From positions 29,197 through 93,196 of the forward strand of contig NZ_LPWA01000111.1 of the NCBI RefSeq assembly GCF_001510895.1: a stretch of DNA of 64,000 nucleotides, given 5' to 3'. A model generated the notes under the pieces. The model was not told the DNA's origin and searched no databases. It worked only from the letters and a program-made list of their open reading frames with translations. This DNA comes from Mesorhizobium loti (lineage in GTDB: Bacteria; Pseudomonadota; Alphaproteobacteria; Rhizobiales; Rhizobiaceae). Positions 9,463 through 21,640 of this stretch are shown here, piece after piece (the stretch's first letter is position 1; every line of letters begins with the position of its first letter). The position numbers and the translations under genes are program-made.

Positions 9463-10296
9463 TTGTCTGCCAGAAACGAAACGTCCGCCGGTCACGAAGC
9501 GAGCGACGCCGGCTGGCTCGACCTTCATTTCGAATCGTCGCGCCCCGAATACGAGGCGGCATTCCTCGACGCCGGCATCCGCCCGGGCTGGAGTGTGCTT
9601 GACGCCGGTTGCGGCAGCGGCAGCTTCCTGCCGCTCATCTGGAGGGCCGTTGGCCCATCCGGCTTCATCGCCGCGCTAGACCTCGCGCCCGAAAACATCG
9701 CCCGGGTTAAGACGCTCGCAGGCACGCTGTCCCAGTCGCCGGAAATTGCCGCACACGTCGGCAGCATCCTGTCGCTCCCATTCGCCAACGCATCGTTCGA
9801 TTGTGTCTGGTCTGCCAATGTCATGCAGTATCTGACGCCGGCCGAGTTCGAGCTTGCCGTCGGCGAGGCCAAGCGCGTGTTGAAACCGGGCGGCATCTTC
9901 GCTGTCAAGGATTTCGATTCGACCATCCTGCAGATCCTGCCTATGGATCGGGCCCTGTTCGCGCGTTTCATGGCAGCCAGGCTCCAGGGATTTCGCGACC
10001 GAGGCGTGCTCGGCACCGATTGCGGTTCGACACTTCCGAGGCGGCTGCGGCAGGCGGGCTTGGAGGTCATCAGCCGCAAGGGCTGGCTGGTCGAGCGCTG
10101 GGCGACCGCGCCTCGTTTCACGCATGACTATGTTCGGGACCTGCTAGCCTATTTTGCCAGTGTCGCGCCGGGCTATGCCCTCCCTGACGCTGACCTGGCC
10201 TGTTGGCGGGAACTGGGGGAGCGGCCGAATGGCCTGATCGACGATCCGGACTTCTGCTATCGCGAGTTCTTCGTGGTGGCGGTCTGTCGGATTTAG
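9463..10296 (+). CDS. SAM-dependent methyltransferase (Methyltransf_11/25 type)
   Basis: About 277 residues with a standard class I methyltransferase core: VLDAGCGSGSFLPL is motif I, ALDLAPENIARVK motif II, FDCVWSANVMQYL the post-I acidic strand, and AKRVLKPGGIFAVKDFD motif IV. The long C-terminal half with the CYREFFV segment gives it a size typical of small-molecule or UbiE-like methyltransferases. I chose TTG 9463 because GGGAG lies about 8 bases upstream; the frame opens 36 bases earlier with poor-quality residues. No neighbour helps to define the substrate. Confidence 0.8.
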   Translation: MSARNETSAGHEASDAGWLDLHFESSRPEYEAAFLDAGIRPGWSVLDAGCGSGSFLPLIWRAVGPSGFIAALDLAPENIARVKTLAGTLSQSPEIAAHVGSILSLPFANASFDCVWSANVMQYLTPAEFELAVGEAKRVLKPGGIFAVKDFDSTILQILPMDRALFARFMAARLQGFRDRGVLGTDCGSTLPRRLRQAGLEVISRKGWLVERWATAPRFTHDYVRDLLAYFASVAPGYALPDADLACWRELGERPNGLIDDPDFCYREFFVVAVCRI

Positions 10297-10617
10297 CGCT
10301 CTGTGGCAGATTCAAAGGCTTCGGTGGTGGCATCACTCGCGGCGGGTACAAATGCGCGCTGCTCGCCTCAATGGGGCAAAACCTGCTCACAGAATGATAT
10401 TGTAGCATAATTCACGAACCGCCGGCACGAAGCTAGGCAATCCGCGTAATGCGGCGTGAGGTTCTGACGCCGACCGGCGCGCTGAGCTGTTGCTTTTCAT
10501 TGTTCCCACAGGGGTCAGTCGGCCATCACAGCGGGTCTCAAATCGGCCGCGACTGGCGCCTCCGTAGCTCGCCATTACGCGGCGGTCCGGATGGTGTCCG
10601 GAACCGCCGGCCCTCGA
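10297..10617. other. Intergenic stretch, nothing recognised
   Basis: No gene, terminator or repeat that I can support between the methyltransferase and the formate dehydrogenase remnant, which converge here. Confidence 0.4.
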
Positions 10618-11815
10618 TCAGGTCTTAAAATGTGCCGCCTCTTCAGAACCGCGCGTCGCGTCTCCCGCGCTGTAAGAATGCGCGCCGGCGCCGGCGAGCT
10701 TGCCGCCGTCGACGATCAGATATTCCTCGCGGATCGGCTTGCCTTCGAACCAGCATTCCAGAATCTCCCGCGTGCCGGCGGCATAGCGCGCCTGGGCGGA
10801 CAGCGATGACCCCGAGATGTGCGGCGTCATGCCGTGATGCGGCATCGACCGCCAAGGATGGTCTCTAGGCGCAGGCTGCGGGAACCAGACGTCGCCGGCA
10901 TAGCCTGCAAGCTGGCCGGTCTCGAGTGCGCGGGCGACCGCGTCGCGATTGCAGATCTTGCCGCGCGCCGTGTTCACCAGATAGGCGCCGCGCTTCATCT
11001 TGGCGATCATCTTCTCGTCGAAGAGGTTTTCCGTCTCCGGATGCAGCGGCGCGTTGATGGTGACGACATCGCAGACAGGCACCATTTGCGCCGCCGTTTT
11101 GTGGAAAGTGACGCCAAGCTCCTTCTCAACCGCCTCGGGAAGCCGATGGCGATCGGTATAGTGCAGCTTGACGTCGAATGGCTTCAAGCGGCGCAGCACC
11201 GCGCTGCCGATCCGCCCGGCGCCGACGGTACCGATGTCCATCCCCTCGACATCATAGGAACGCGCGACGCAGTCCGCGATGTTCCAGCCGCCTTTCACGA
11301 CCCACTGGTAGGAAGGGATGTAGTTCCGCACGAGGCCGAGGATCATCATGACCACATGTTCGGACACGCTGATCGAGTTGCAATAGGTCACCTCGGCAAC
11401 CGTGACGCCGCGATCCATCGCGGCCTGGAGGTCGACATGGTCGGACCCGATGCCGGCGGTGATCGCGAGCTTCAGCCTGGATGCTTGGCGATGCGCTCTG
11501 CTGTCAAATAGGCGGGCCAGAAAGGCTGCGAGATCACGATCTCGGCATCCGCGAGCTCATGTTCGAACACGCTGTCAGGACCATCCTTGTCCGAGGTCAC
11601 CACCAGGCTGTGACCCTTGCTCTCGAGAAAGTTCCGGAGGCCCAGTTCGCCAGACACGCTGCCGAGCAGGACGCCCGGCTGAAAATCGATGGCCTCGGTG
11701 TGGGAAGCGTCTGGCCTCCCGGATAGCGTTGAAGCTTCGGCAGGCCATCCCGCACATAGCTTGTCGGATATCCGTCGACCGGATCGTCATAGAGGACGCA
11801 AACGACCTTTGCCAT
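10618..11815 (-). pseudogene. NAD-dependent formate dehydrogenase, two frameshifts
   Basis: The three frames together give a full-length D-2-hydroxyacid-dehydrogenase-type formate dehydrogenase (about 400 residues), which oxidises formate to CO2 with NAD+. The start MAKVVCVLYDDPVDG (ATG 11815, GGGAG 6 bases upstream) runs to QTLPTP; one base is missing near 11692 and the next frame supplies GVLLGSVSGELGLRNFLE to ERIAKHPG; another base is missing near 11475 and the third frame gives ITAGIGSDHVDLQ-type sequence, then VSEHVVMMILGL, the NAD motif VGAGRIG, the substrate Arg in NTARGK, and the catalytic His in TPHISGSSL. All catalytic residues survive. The two breaks make it a pseudogene unless they are sequencing errors. 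Confidence 0.8.
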
Positions 11816-12159
11816 TTCCATCTCCCTTCAGCTGAAAGCGAAGAGGAGGCGCTCGACTCCATCAAAGCTGCCGGTCAAGGCTGACGACCAGCAGGGCGAT
11901 TTGCTCTGTTGAACTATCTGTGGCCTGCAGGTTCGTTCCCGGCGCTCCCACGTTCGAATAAATGGCACCATTCTAATAAAGGTGGAGGAGCAGGACACGG
12001 TTTCAAGTACGGCGGCTGGGTTGGCGGCGGGAATGCCACGTGCGATCAGACGAAGCGTTCGCAGCGGTCCGAAGAAGCGCCGATCGCAGGCACCCTCGAC
12101 GCGAACGATTTCAAGGAACGGGCTGTGAGCATGCGCGATCTTGCTCGACGCTCGCTTAG
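11816..12159. other. Debris between formate dehydrogenase and relaxase remnant
   Basis: Open frames here show no family-like content. It lies between two decayed genes on the same strand and may be leftover relaxase or insertion sequence. Confidence 0.35.
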
Positions 12160-12447
12160 GCGTGCGTCCGCAGCCGGCCTGCCCCCGCCTACAATGCCCG
12201 TCTCGACATAGTGGGTGCATCCGTCGACGCCGTCGACGACGACATAGAGCCCGCCGTCCATCCCGTCGCCGGCAAGTCCCTTCGCCAGCACCCGCCCCAC
12301 GATCGGCTCTGTGATCTCTCTGCCATGGATCACATATTGACTGGGCGCATGCTCGTTGGCGATGCCGTGATCGGCGAGTGCCTGATGCACGGTCTTGATG
12401 ATGTCGTTGCGCGTGCCGAGGTTGCGCAGGACCTCTTCCGCATCACA
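12160..12447 (-). pseudogene. Relaxase (DUF3363, VirD2/TraI-like) remnant
   Basis: A minus-strand frame carries LGTRNDIIKTVHQALADHGI, SQYVIHGREITEPIVGRVLA, GLAGDGMDGG and LYVVVDGVDGCTHYVETG. This matches the C-terminal DUF3363 part of relaxases found on conjugative elements of rhizobia, as I recall them. The N-terminal relaxase domain is missing on the 5' side and the frame loses similarity at the 3' side, so it is a fragment. It shows that a conjugative or mobilisable element once reached this locus, right next to chromosomal-type metH. Confidence 0.55.
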
Positions 12448-12596
12448 GGCAGCTCTTGGCGGCCGCATGGCTGAAGCGGACATTCGGGTCGGAGACCGCC
12501 CGATTTTCATCTGACCCAAGCGCCAATCTCAAACAGGAGTTTGTCGGCTGAGGGAAGCCGACATTAGAAGGGCAAAGTGTAAGCCTTCGCATGTTG

Positions 12597-12616
12597 ACAT
12601 AAAGATGTCTTTATGT
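12597..12616. promoter_or_regulatory. Perfect palindromic operator upstream of metH
   Basis: ACATAAAG-ATGT-CTTTATGT is a perfect 8+4+8 inverted repeat 44 bp before the preferred metH start, and a TTGACA at 12594-12599 overlaps its left arm. An ATAAAG/CTTTAT palindrome of this kind resembles the operator of ArsR-family SAH-responsive regulators (SahR type) of methionine-cycle genes in alphaproteobacteria, as I remember it. Assignment to SahR is inference. Confidence 0.6.
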
Positions 12617-12659
12617 GATGGCATTGCCAATGTCGGAATGGGAATGGAAAGCGTCGCAT

Positions 12660-16442
<3,783 letters not shown>

Positions 16443-16544
16443 AGGGGGACCTAATGCCCCAACGCGTCGTCATCTTCGCTCGCAGCGTATCTGCCCGTGG
16501 CGCCGTGAACTTCTCGCCAGACCTGCAGTCGTTGAAGCAGGCCC
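16443..16544. other. Gap after metH
   Basis: No gene or terminator recognised. The region up to 16964 is likewise empty apart from the fragment listed next. Confidence 0.4.
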
Positions 16545-16626
16545 CGGTCGCCGGCATGCTCGGCAACCCGTTAGTTTCGACGAGTTTCCGCTCCGGGCGC
16601 TGCTGCTGACGGCACAGCCGTTCAGT
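16545..16626 (-). pseudogene. Fragment related to the Tat-signal protein at 29.0-29.8 kb
   Basis: The minus strand reads ERLCRQQQRPERKLVETNGL, closely matching ERLCAQQQRLERKLAETVGF of the Tat-signal protein gene at 29019-29786. About 25 codons remain without start or stop, so this is a scrap of a second copy. Confidence 0.5.
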
Positions 16627-16964
16627 CCATGATAGGTGTTGGCACTGGCAACGAATTGTGGCCTATGTGGAGGCAAAGCAAATCGCTTATCTCCCGCCTC
16701 GCGCTAAGCGCATTGCGGCCACCTAGGATTTGGGTGCCCACGAATAGTCGCTTGATCGATTCGATCGACGGATCGCCATCGGCGATTCAGCCTAAATTTA
16801 ACCTAAGGAAGCTCTCGCCGGCTGCTCCCCACGATGCCGCGCGGCTGGACTGCGGCTGCATAGTCGACATGTGCCGCATGCAGCGTTGCCGGCTGATTGG
16901 CTCCCCTCCTGCCCCGTTTCTTCTGGAGGGTATGGGAAAGCCCAGTCCCCAAATATAAATATAG

Positions 16965-16992
16965 TGCGCTGCAACAAAAATGTTGCAGCGCA
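16965..16992. promoter_or_regulatory. Perfect 11-bp inverted repeat upstream of phasin gene
   Basis: TGCGCTGCAAC and GTTGCAGCGCA flank the six bases AAAAAT, about 77 bp before the phasin ATG. It is not followed by a T-run, so it is not an obvious terminator. TGC/GCA-rich repeats are typical of sites for PhaR/AniA-type regulators that control phasins, so an operator is my best guess; an RNA hairpin in the leader is the alternative. Confidence 0.5.
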
Positions 16993-17068
16993 GGTAGTGC
17001 TGTCACATAGTCGCCTCAATATGCAGGGCGCGGGGCGGGGCACCATCGTCAACCAGAGGGATAAGGAA

Positions 17069-17520
17069 ATGTCCAAGACCACTGACAAGCCCACCGAAAC
17101 CGCCGAATTTTTGGCAGCCATCCCTGGCAAGGCCACCGAGCAACTTCGCGCAGTCGCCGAGAAGGGCATCGAGCAGTCGAAAGACGCTCTTGCCAAATTC
17201 CAATCGGGCGGTGAAGACGCCCAGAAGGCGCTCGAGTCGACCGCCCAAACGGCGAAATCGGTCGGCAACGAGCTGTCGCTGAAGATGATCGCCGCATTGC
17301 GCGCCAATGCCGAAGCTGACTTCTCGCACCTTGAGGCTCTGGTCCGTGCGAAGTCGCTGTCCGAAGTTTTTGAGTTGCAGACCACCTTTCTGCGCAAGCG
17401 CGTCGAAATGGGCGTCGAGCAAGCCAAGGAATTCCAGGAGCTCTCTGCCAAGCGGCGACTGATGTCTCGAAGCCGGTCAAAGACGCCTTCGAGAAGGCGC
17501 TGAATCTCAAGGCCGCCTGA
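17069..17520 (+). pseudogene. Phasin (PHB granule protein), 3' frameshift
   Basis: ATG 17069 has AAGGA just upstream. The product is a phasin: amphipathic, helical, with FLAAIPGKATEQLRAVAEKG, KMIAALRANAEADFSHLEAL and LQTTFLRKRVEMGVEQAKEF, all typical of the phasin_2 family that coats polyhydroxybutyrate granules. The frame as given ends at 17503 with an odd basic tail (RLMSRSRSKTPSRRR). The next frame gives the proper family ending, DVSKPVKDAFEKALNLKAA, and stops at 17520, so one G is missing near 17452. Most of the helical region is unaffected, so a shortened protein might still bind granules. Flanked by a palindrome upstream and a terminator downstream, it forms its own unit. Confidence 0.8.
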
Positions 17521-17558
17521 TTGTTTAGGTGACCAGAATACGTGCAAATCGGCACAGG

Positions 17559-17590
17559 AAAAGATCGGGGCCCCCCTGCCGATCTTTTTC
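17559..17590 (+). terminator. Rho-independent terminator of phasin gene
   Basis: AAAAGATCGG at 17559-17568 pairs with CCGATCTTTT at 17579-17588 around a C-rich loop, and the T-run follows at once. It lies 38 bp after the frame-corrected phasin stop. Confidence 0.8.
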
Positions 17591-17692
17591 TGTTTGGCCT
17601 AGTTTGAGACGCAATTTGGTATCACGCGTGGAATCGGTGAGTCGAGGCCAAGGATAACCCGATCAATAACTCGACCCTTGGCTGCACCACAT

Positions 17693-17826
17693 GGCTTCTC
17701 GCCAGCTTCAAGCGCGACTACCCGCTCCAAAAGCTTCCTTGGGAAACCCCAATTATTCGCTAATGCGGCGCTTCGCATTTGAATGTCGCACTGCTCGACG
17801 TCAGGATCGGCGCTGACGTGTCTTTC
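17693..17826 (-). repeat. Dispersed repeat A, copy 2
   Basis: Same orientation as copy 1 at 1190-1324. The minus-strand peptide here is better preserved (NNWGFPRKLLERVVALEAGE), so this copy is closer to the parent gene. It ends where the next coding-like fragment begins. Confidence 0.7.
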
Positions 17827-17829
17827 AAC

Positions 17830-18056
17830 GCCACGGACAGTGCTGTCCACATCATACTTCGCGAATGCGACGCCTCCGCCAGATAGGGCAAGAACCTATC
17901 AAGGGCAGCATATCCTGCGCGAGCCCTGATCGCCCCTTCCCATTTAACCTGGGCTTCAAACGTCTGTGTTGGGTCGAGACCACCCGCAGGGTTGTGGAGG
18001 GTGCCGTCGCCCCGAACGTGGGCGTAATTGCGGATGCCGGCGTCCCCGGAGCTTAG
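17830..18056 (-). pseudogene. Unrecognised gene fragment
   Basis: One minus-strand frame has convincing protein-like sequence (GDAGIRNYAHVRGDGTLHN, PTQTFEAQVKWEGAIRARAG, ALDRFLPYLAEA) and then runs into repeat A. There is no clear start. I do not recognise the family. Confidence 0.35.
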
Positions 18057-18244
18057 GTTCGAGCGGCTTGTCGCGTAGTGGAAAACGGAAGAAAAGTGGA
18101 ACGCGCGTGCACAGGATTTGCAATTTGCACACGACAGAACACTAAGCTTTTGAAATCGCATATAAATCTGGCCCATCCATCACCTGTCGTATTGGCACCA
18201 TGCTAGCATAGGACTTCTGCTGATCGGGCCTTGCTTCCCCCTTC

Positions 18245-18385
18245 TTACCCGCGGCCAAACAGTTTGCGCATCTGCATTGCCATGTCCGATGGGCTCGCTG
18301 TCGACAGGAACGTCGAGGCATGGGTCCCGTCAGGCCGAACCACATGGACGGTGGAAGTGTGGTCCATGAAGTGATTGTCGCCGAT
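18245..18385 (-). pseudogene. SCO1/SenC copper chaperone, C-terminal fragment
   Basis: The last 45 codons before a stop at 18245 read GDNHFMDHTSTVHVVRPDGT and end MAMQMRKLFGRG. The MDHTxxVxxVxPDG pattern is that of the C-terminal part of SCO1/SenC proteins, which deliver copper to cytochrome oxidase; the His in it is the third copper ligand of the family. The CxxxC part is absent because the sequence switches abruptly near 18385 to a P-type ATPase fragment on the other strand. Confidence 0.5.
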
Positions 18386-18927
18386 GACGCGCTTCCCGCC
18401 GCGCATCGACGCGCAGGCCGGACTGGAGGCGTTGAAAGACGCCGGCATCGAGCCGGTGATGCTGACGGAGAAGACAGTCGGACGGCGCTGCGATCGCGAC
18501 AGGCCTGAGGCTTGCCGTGCATGCCGAAATGATGCCTGAGCCAAGGAGCGTGCCGTTCGCGACGCGCAGGGCACAGGCTGGAAGATCGCGAAGTTCGGCG
18601 ACGGCATCAACGACGCGCCAGCGCTCGCCGCCGCCGATGTTGGCATCGCCGTGGGCGGCGGCACCGATGTCGCGCTCGAGACGGCCGATGCCGAGGTCCT
18701 GCACAGGCGCGTCACCGACCTCGCCGCGACGATCGAGCTGTCGCGCCGGACCCTGAACGACATATACCAGAACATTGCTCCGGCTGAAGGCGGTCTTCCT
18801 AGTCACGACGATCGTCGGCATTACCGGCCTGTGGCCGACCGTTCTGGCGGACACCAGAGCAGCGGTTCTCGTCTCGGCCAACGCCATGCACCTGCTGGCG
18901 TGGCACCCGCGTGTTCTGTCGGGCTGA
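18386..18927 (+). pseudogene. Heavy-metal P1B-type ATPase, C-terminal fragment with several frameshifts
   Basis: Pieces in different frames join to the end of a metal-transporting P-type ATPase: AGLEALKDAGIEPVMLT (the P-domain part before the usual GDN), HAEMMPE, then AKFGDGINDAPALAAADVGI with the conserved GDGxND hinge, then GGGTDVALETADAEVL and SRRTLNDIYQNI, and finally a frame with FLVTTIVGITGLWPTVLAD and a stop at 18925-18927. The phosphorylated DKTG region and all earlier domains are missing. Next to the SCO1 fragment, it suggests a lost copper-handling locus joined by rearrangement. Confidence 0.75.
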
Positions 18928-19093
18928 GTAGGACATCCGCTATTTCTTCATGTTGAGAATGAGAGAGACGCAAGCTGACAAATTGCCCGTTGCCGCCACT
19001 GCAAGCAACGCTGGGATAACTAACTTCCGTGGCCTCAAAACGATCGAGCCAACCGAGGGATCAGCGGGCCGAACGATTAGACTTGCGGGCGTA
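18928..19093. other. Short gap downstream of que operon
   Basis: No terminator or gene that I can support. Confidence 0.35.
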
Positions 19094-19825
19094 TCAGACG
19101 CCGCGTTTGTTGCCCCAGGCCAGTACGTGTAGTTGCGGCAGGACTGTCGCCGTGAACCACCGATCCGCCGCGACCTTGTCGACAAGCCAGCGGAAGCGCC
19201 GCATCAAATCGTCGACATCGGCCTCCTCATTGCCCGGGCCGGCATGCGTCATCAACGGGGCAGGATTCCCGACCTGAAGGTAAACCGGCAAAGCCGGATA
19301 GCGCCTCGCAACAAGCCGGGCATAAGCATAATCGTCGTCATCAAACACGGCCACTTTGACGGCGCATCGCGGTCCGCTCGCCGCCGCCGCAACGCAATCG
19401 GCAAGAGCCTGCCAGTCGGTTGCCATCCCAGAAGACGGCGGCTTGGGGCTGAGGATCAGCCATTCGAGCGCGGCGAACCAAGGCTGGGCCACGCTGCCCT
19501 GGGTCTCCAAGGCGAATGTGTAGCCCGTCCGGTGCCCCAGCGCGATGAGCGGCGCCAGAGGCTGAATCGCGGGATTGCCGCCCGACAGAGATACGAGCAC
19601 CGGCTCGGAGCCAGCCAGATGCTCGACGCGCGCCAGGATCTCCGCCGACGTCATCAACGTCCATTCATCTCGAAATTCGGGCAGAACCGCATAGAGCGTA
19701 TCGCACCACCGACAGCGATAATCGCAACCGCCAGTGCGCACGAAGACGGTCGGGTGTCCGATCAATGGACCTTCGCCCTGGACCGTCGGACCGAAGATTT
19801 CGCTGATACGGATGCTGCCTTTCAT
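19094..19825 (-). CDS. queE: 7-carboxy-7-deazaguanine synthase
   Basis: Radical-SAM enzyme of 243 residues converting 6-carboxy-tetrahydropterin to 7-carboxy-7-deazaguanine in queuosine synthesis. The start ISEIFGPTVQGEGPLIG and the cluster motif CDYRCRWC are diagnostic; VSLSGGNPAIQ and LETQGSV follow, as in QueE. The ATG at 19825 overlaps the queD stop as ATGA, indicating translational coupling. The frame extends upstream to 19915, but that lies inside queD and should be ignored. It is the last gene of queC-queD-queE. The C-terminal DRWFTATVLPQLHVLAWGNKRG matches the family end, so it looks complete. Confidence 0.95.
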   Translation of the reverse strand: MKGSIRISEIFGPTVQGEGPLIGHPTVFVRTGGCDYRCRWCDTLYAVLPEFRDEWTLMTSAEILARVEHLAGSEPVLVSLSGGNPAIQPLAPLIALGHRTGYTFALETQGSVAQPWFAALEWLILSPKPPSSGMATDWQALADCVAAAASGPRCAVKVAVFDDDDYAYARLVARRYPALPVYLQVGNPAPLMTHAGPGNEEADVDDLMRRFRWLVDKVAADRWFTATVLPQLHVLAWGNKRGV

Positions 19826-20178
19826 GGACGATATTCTGCCCAGGTTTTTGGGGTCTCGCTGACGCGGACAGCAGCAACCTCCGGCCAAAGCGCGCTGCAC
19901 CAGTCGTAGATCCACTTGGCGAGGACCTCGCTGGTTGTCTGATCGTGTCCCAGGACATCATTGAGGTGCCGATGATCGAGCTTTTCGTCGATGAAGGCCT
20001 TCAGAGGCGAGAGTTCACGAAAGTCGCGGACAAAGCCGACCGGATCGAGCTCGGCCGATTGCAACACAACCTCGACTTCGTAATTGTGGCCATGGAGCCT
20101 GGCGCAAGGATGCTGTGCTGGCAGGCCGCCGATCACGTGCGATGCCGAAAACGAATACCGCTTGGCGATGGTGTACAT
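19822..20178 (-). CDS. queD: 6-carboxy-5,6,7,8-tetrahydropterin synthase
   Basis: 118 residues, the usual length for QueD, which turns dihydroneopterin triphosphate into 6-carboxy-tetrahydropterin. The zinc His residues are visible in FSASHVIGG and LHGHNYEVEV, with the catalytic Cys in HPCARLHGH, and the C-terminal VSETPKTWAEY carries the conserved substrate Glu. It begins 9 bases after queC ends and overlaps queE by four bases. Confidence 0.95.
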   Translation of the reverse strand: MYTIAKRYSFSASHVIGGLPAQHPCARLHGHNYEVEVVLQSAELDPVGFVRDFRELSPLKAFIDEKLDHRHLNDVLGHDQTTSEVLAKWIYDWCSALWPEVAAVRVSETPKTWAEYRP

Positions 20179-20187
20179 GGCCGTGCC

Positions 20188-20898
20188 TTATGACCGTTGT
20201 CTTGCCTGGTGTTGCCGGCATGCATCGATCCAGTAGTCCGGGTCATCGTAAGGCGTCGGATCCTCTTGGCCGGCCAGGAAAAACGCCTCGCGCCGCTCAA
20301 CGCAGGTGCCGCAACGACCGCAGTGACGGGCCCCGCCCTGGTAGCACGACCAGGTGTCTGCGAATGGCACGCCGAGCCGCGCGCCTTCGCGCACGATGTC
20401 GGCTTTGCTCAGCCGCAAGAACGGCGTGTACAACGCAATCTGCGCCACTCCGTCCAGCGCGTGGCGCTGCATCGCCTCGAAGGCTTCGACGAAGGCCGGG
20501 CGGCAGTCCGGGTATATGAAATGGTCGCCGCCGTGGACCGCCGCCGCCACCGCGTCAGCCTGTTCCGCCGCCGCGACGCCGAAGGCGACCGCAAGCATGA
20601 TGGCGTTGCGGTTGGGCACCACGGTGATCCGCATGGTGTCTTCCGCATAATGCCCCTCAGGAACCGGTTCACCACCGGTCAGCGCCGATCCGGTCAGGAC
20701 GCGTCCGACCGCGGTAATATCAACTACGTCGTGGGCCACCCCGAGGCGTAACGCGCAGCCACGCGCATAGTCCAGCTCCTTCTTGTGGCGCTGGCCGTAG
20801 TCGAACGACACCAACCGCGCGAGCGCTCCTTCGACGGCGACTTTGTGGGCGAGCGTGACGGAGTCCAATCCGCCGGAACAGATAACGATGGTCTTCAC
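20188..20898 (-). CDS. queC: 7-cyano-7-deazaguanine (preQ0) synthase
   Basis: 236 residues; ATP-dependent conversion of 7-carboxy-7-deazaguanine to preQ0. The PP-loop motif ICSGGLDSVT is at the N-terminus, FDYGQRHKKEL follows, and the zinc site is formed by the Cys residues in WSCYQGGARHCGRCGTC. The start is GTG at 20898, with the Shine-Dalgarno AAGGA 6-7 bases upstream. That AAGGA is the 3' part of a preQ1-type riboswitch, so initiation at this gene should be ligand-controlled. It is the first gene of the que operon. Confidence 0.95.
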   Translation of the reverse strand: MKTIVICSGGLDSVTLAHKVAVEGALARLVSFDYGQRHKKELDYARGCALRLGVAHDVVDITAVGRVLTGSALTGGEPVPEGHYAEDTMRITVVPNRNAIMLAVAFGVAAAEQADAVAAAVHGGDHFIYPDCRPAFVEAFEAMQRHALDGVAQIALYTPFLRLSKADIVREGARLGVPFADTWSCYQGGARHCGRCGTCVERREAFFLAGQEDPTPYDDPDYWIDACRQHQARQRS

Positions 20899-20901
20899 TC
20901 A

Positions 20902-20940
20902 GGTTCCTTGTTTTGACCGGGTAAGGCTGCGACCGGATCG
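20902..20940 (-). promoter_or_regulatory. preQ1-I-type riboswitch in the queC leader
   Basis: In the minus-strand transcript, CCGG (20936-20933) and a second CCGG 16 bases on can form stem P1; the loop opens UCGCAG, the same as in the well-known Thermoanaerobacter tengcongensis preQ1-I aptamer as I remember it; the A-rich tail CAAAACAAGGAACC follows. CCUU in the loop can pair with AAGG of the tail to make the pseudoknot. This AAGG is part of the queC Shine-Dalgarno, so ligand binding would hide it: a translational OFF switch. Confidence 0.75.
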
Positions 20941-21640
20941 GCTAACGCACCGATAAACGTTCTAAGGTTGACGCCAGCGACGGCGCCGTTCGACAAATGG
21001 ATCGAATGAGCGAATAGCCCAGCCGAACTATCGACCCATCTGCCTTCGGGCGTAAAAAGCGCCTGCTTATGCGGTTGTCAACAGCTACGTGGCCCGGACT
21101 GAAAGACGTCGCTCTGGGAGGCACTCGCCGTTTGGCTTCGAGACCATCTCGGAATCACATAGCGCCAACCACTTTTCGGACAGAGATTCAAACAGGCCGC
21201 GAGAGTGGCGGTATCACCCAATCCACATACGAAACGGATCGTCGGCGGCCTCATGGCAAGCATGATAACTGACATCGTGGTCGAGGTGGTCGTGCGGCGC
21301 TACAAGACCGAAGAGTGACTGCAGGGCTGGCATTATCCACAGCCGCGGCGATCGATCCGTAAACCTGTAACGGCTGAATTAGTCTCTCGGTGGGAGGTCG
21401 CGCCCGACCCTCACCGCGTTGCCTGGGCGGGTGAATACATCCGTGTTCACCTTTGCGTGTGCGCCCGGAACGCTCGGCCGTTGTGCTTTAATTTCGCTCG
21501 GTTATGCGTTCGGCGCCTATCTTGCCGCTGCCGCTGGCCACACGCGCCGGCACGACCTTGGAATTGCGTGACGAAGATGCGGCTGCACGGCTAACCATTG
21601 CATATTCGATCTGGCTACGCGGGCGACGAGAAAGAGATGG
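20941..21640. other. Gene-poor stretch between que operon and two-component locus
   Basis: 700 bp. Short open frames are present but none has a good start, a Shine-Dalgarno and a protein-like composition together. The part next to 20941 must hold the que promoter on the minus strand, but I see no clear -35/-10 pair. Confidence 0.4.

Noticed and set aside
10618..12519. Many antisense open frames over formate dehydrogenase and relaxase remnants
   Set aside because: They are shadows of GC-rich coding sequence; only the minus-strand frames show family motifs.
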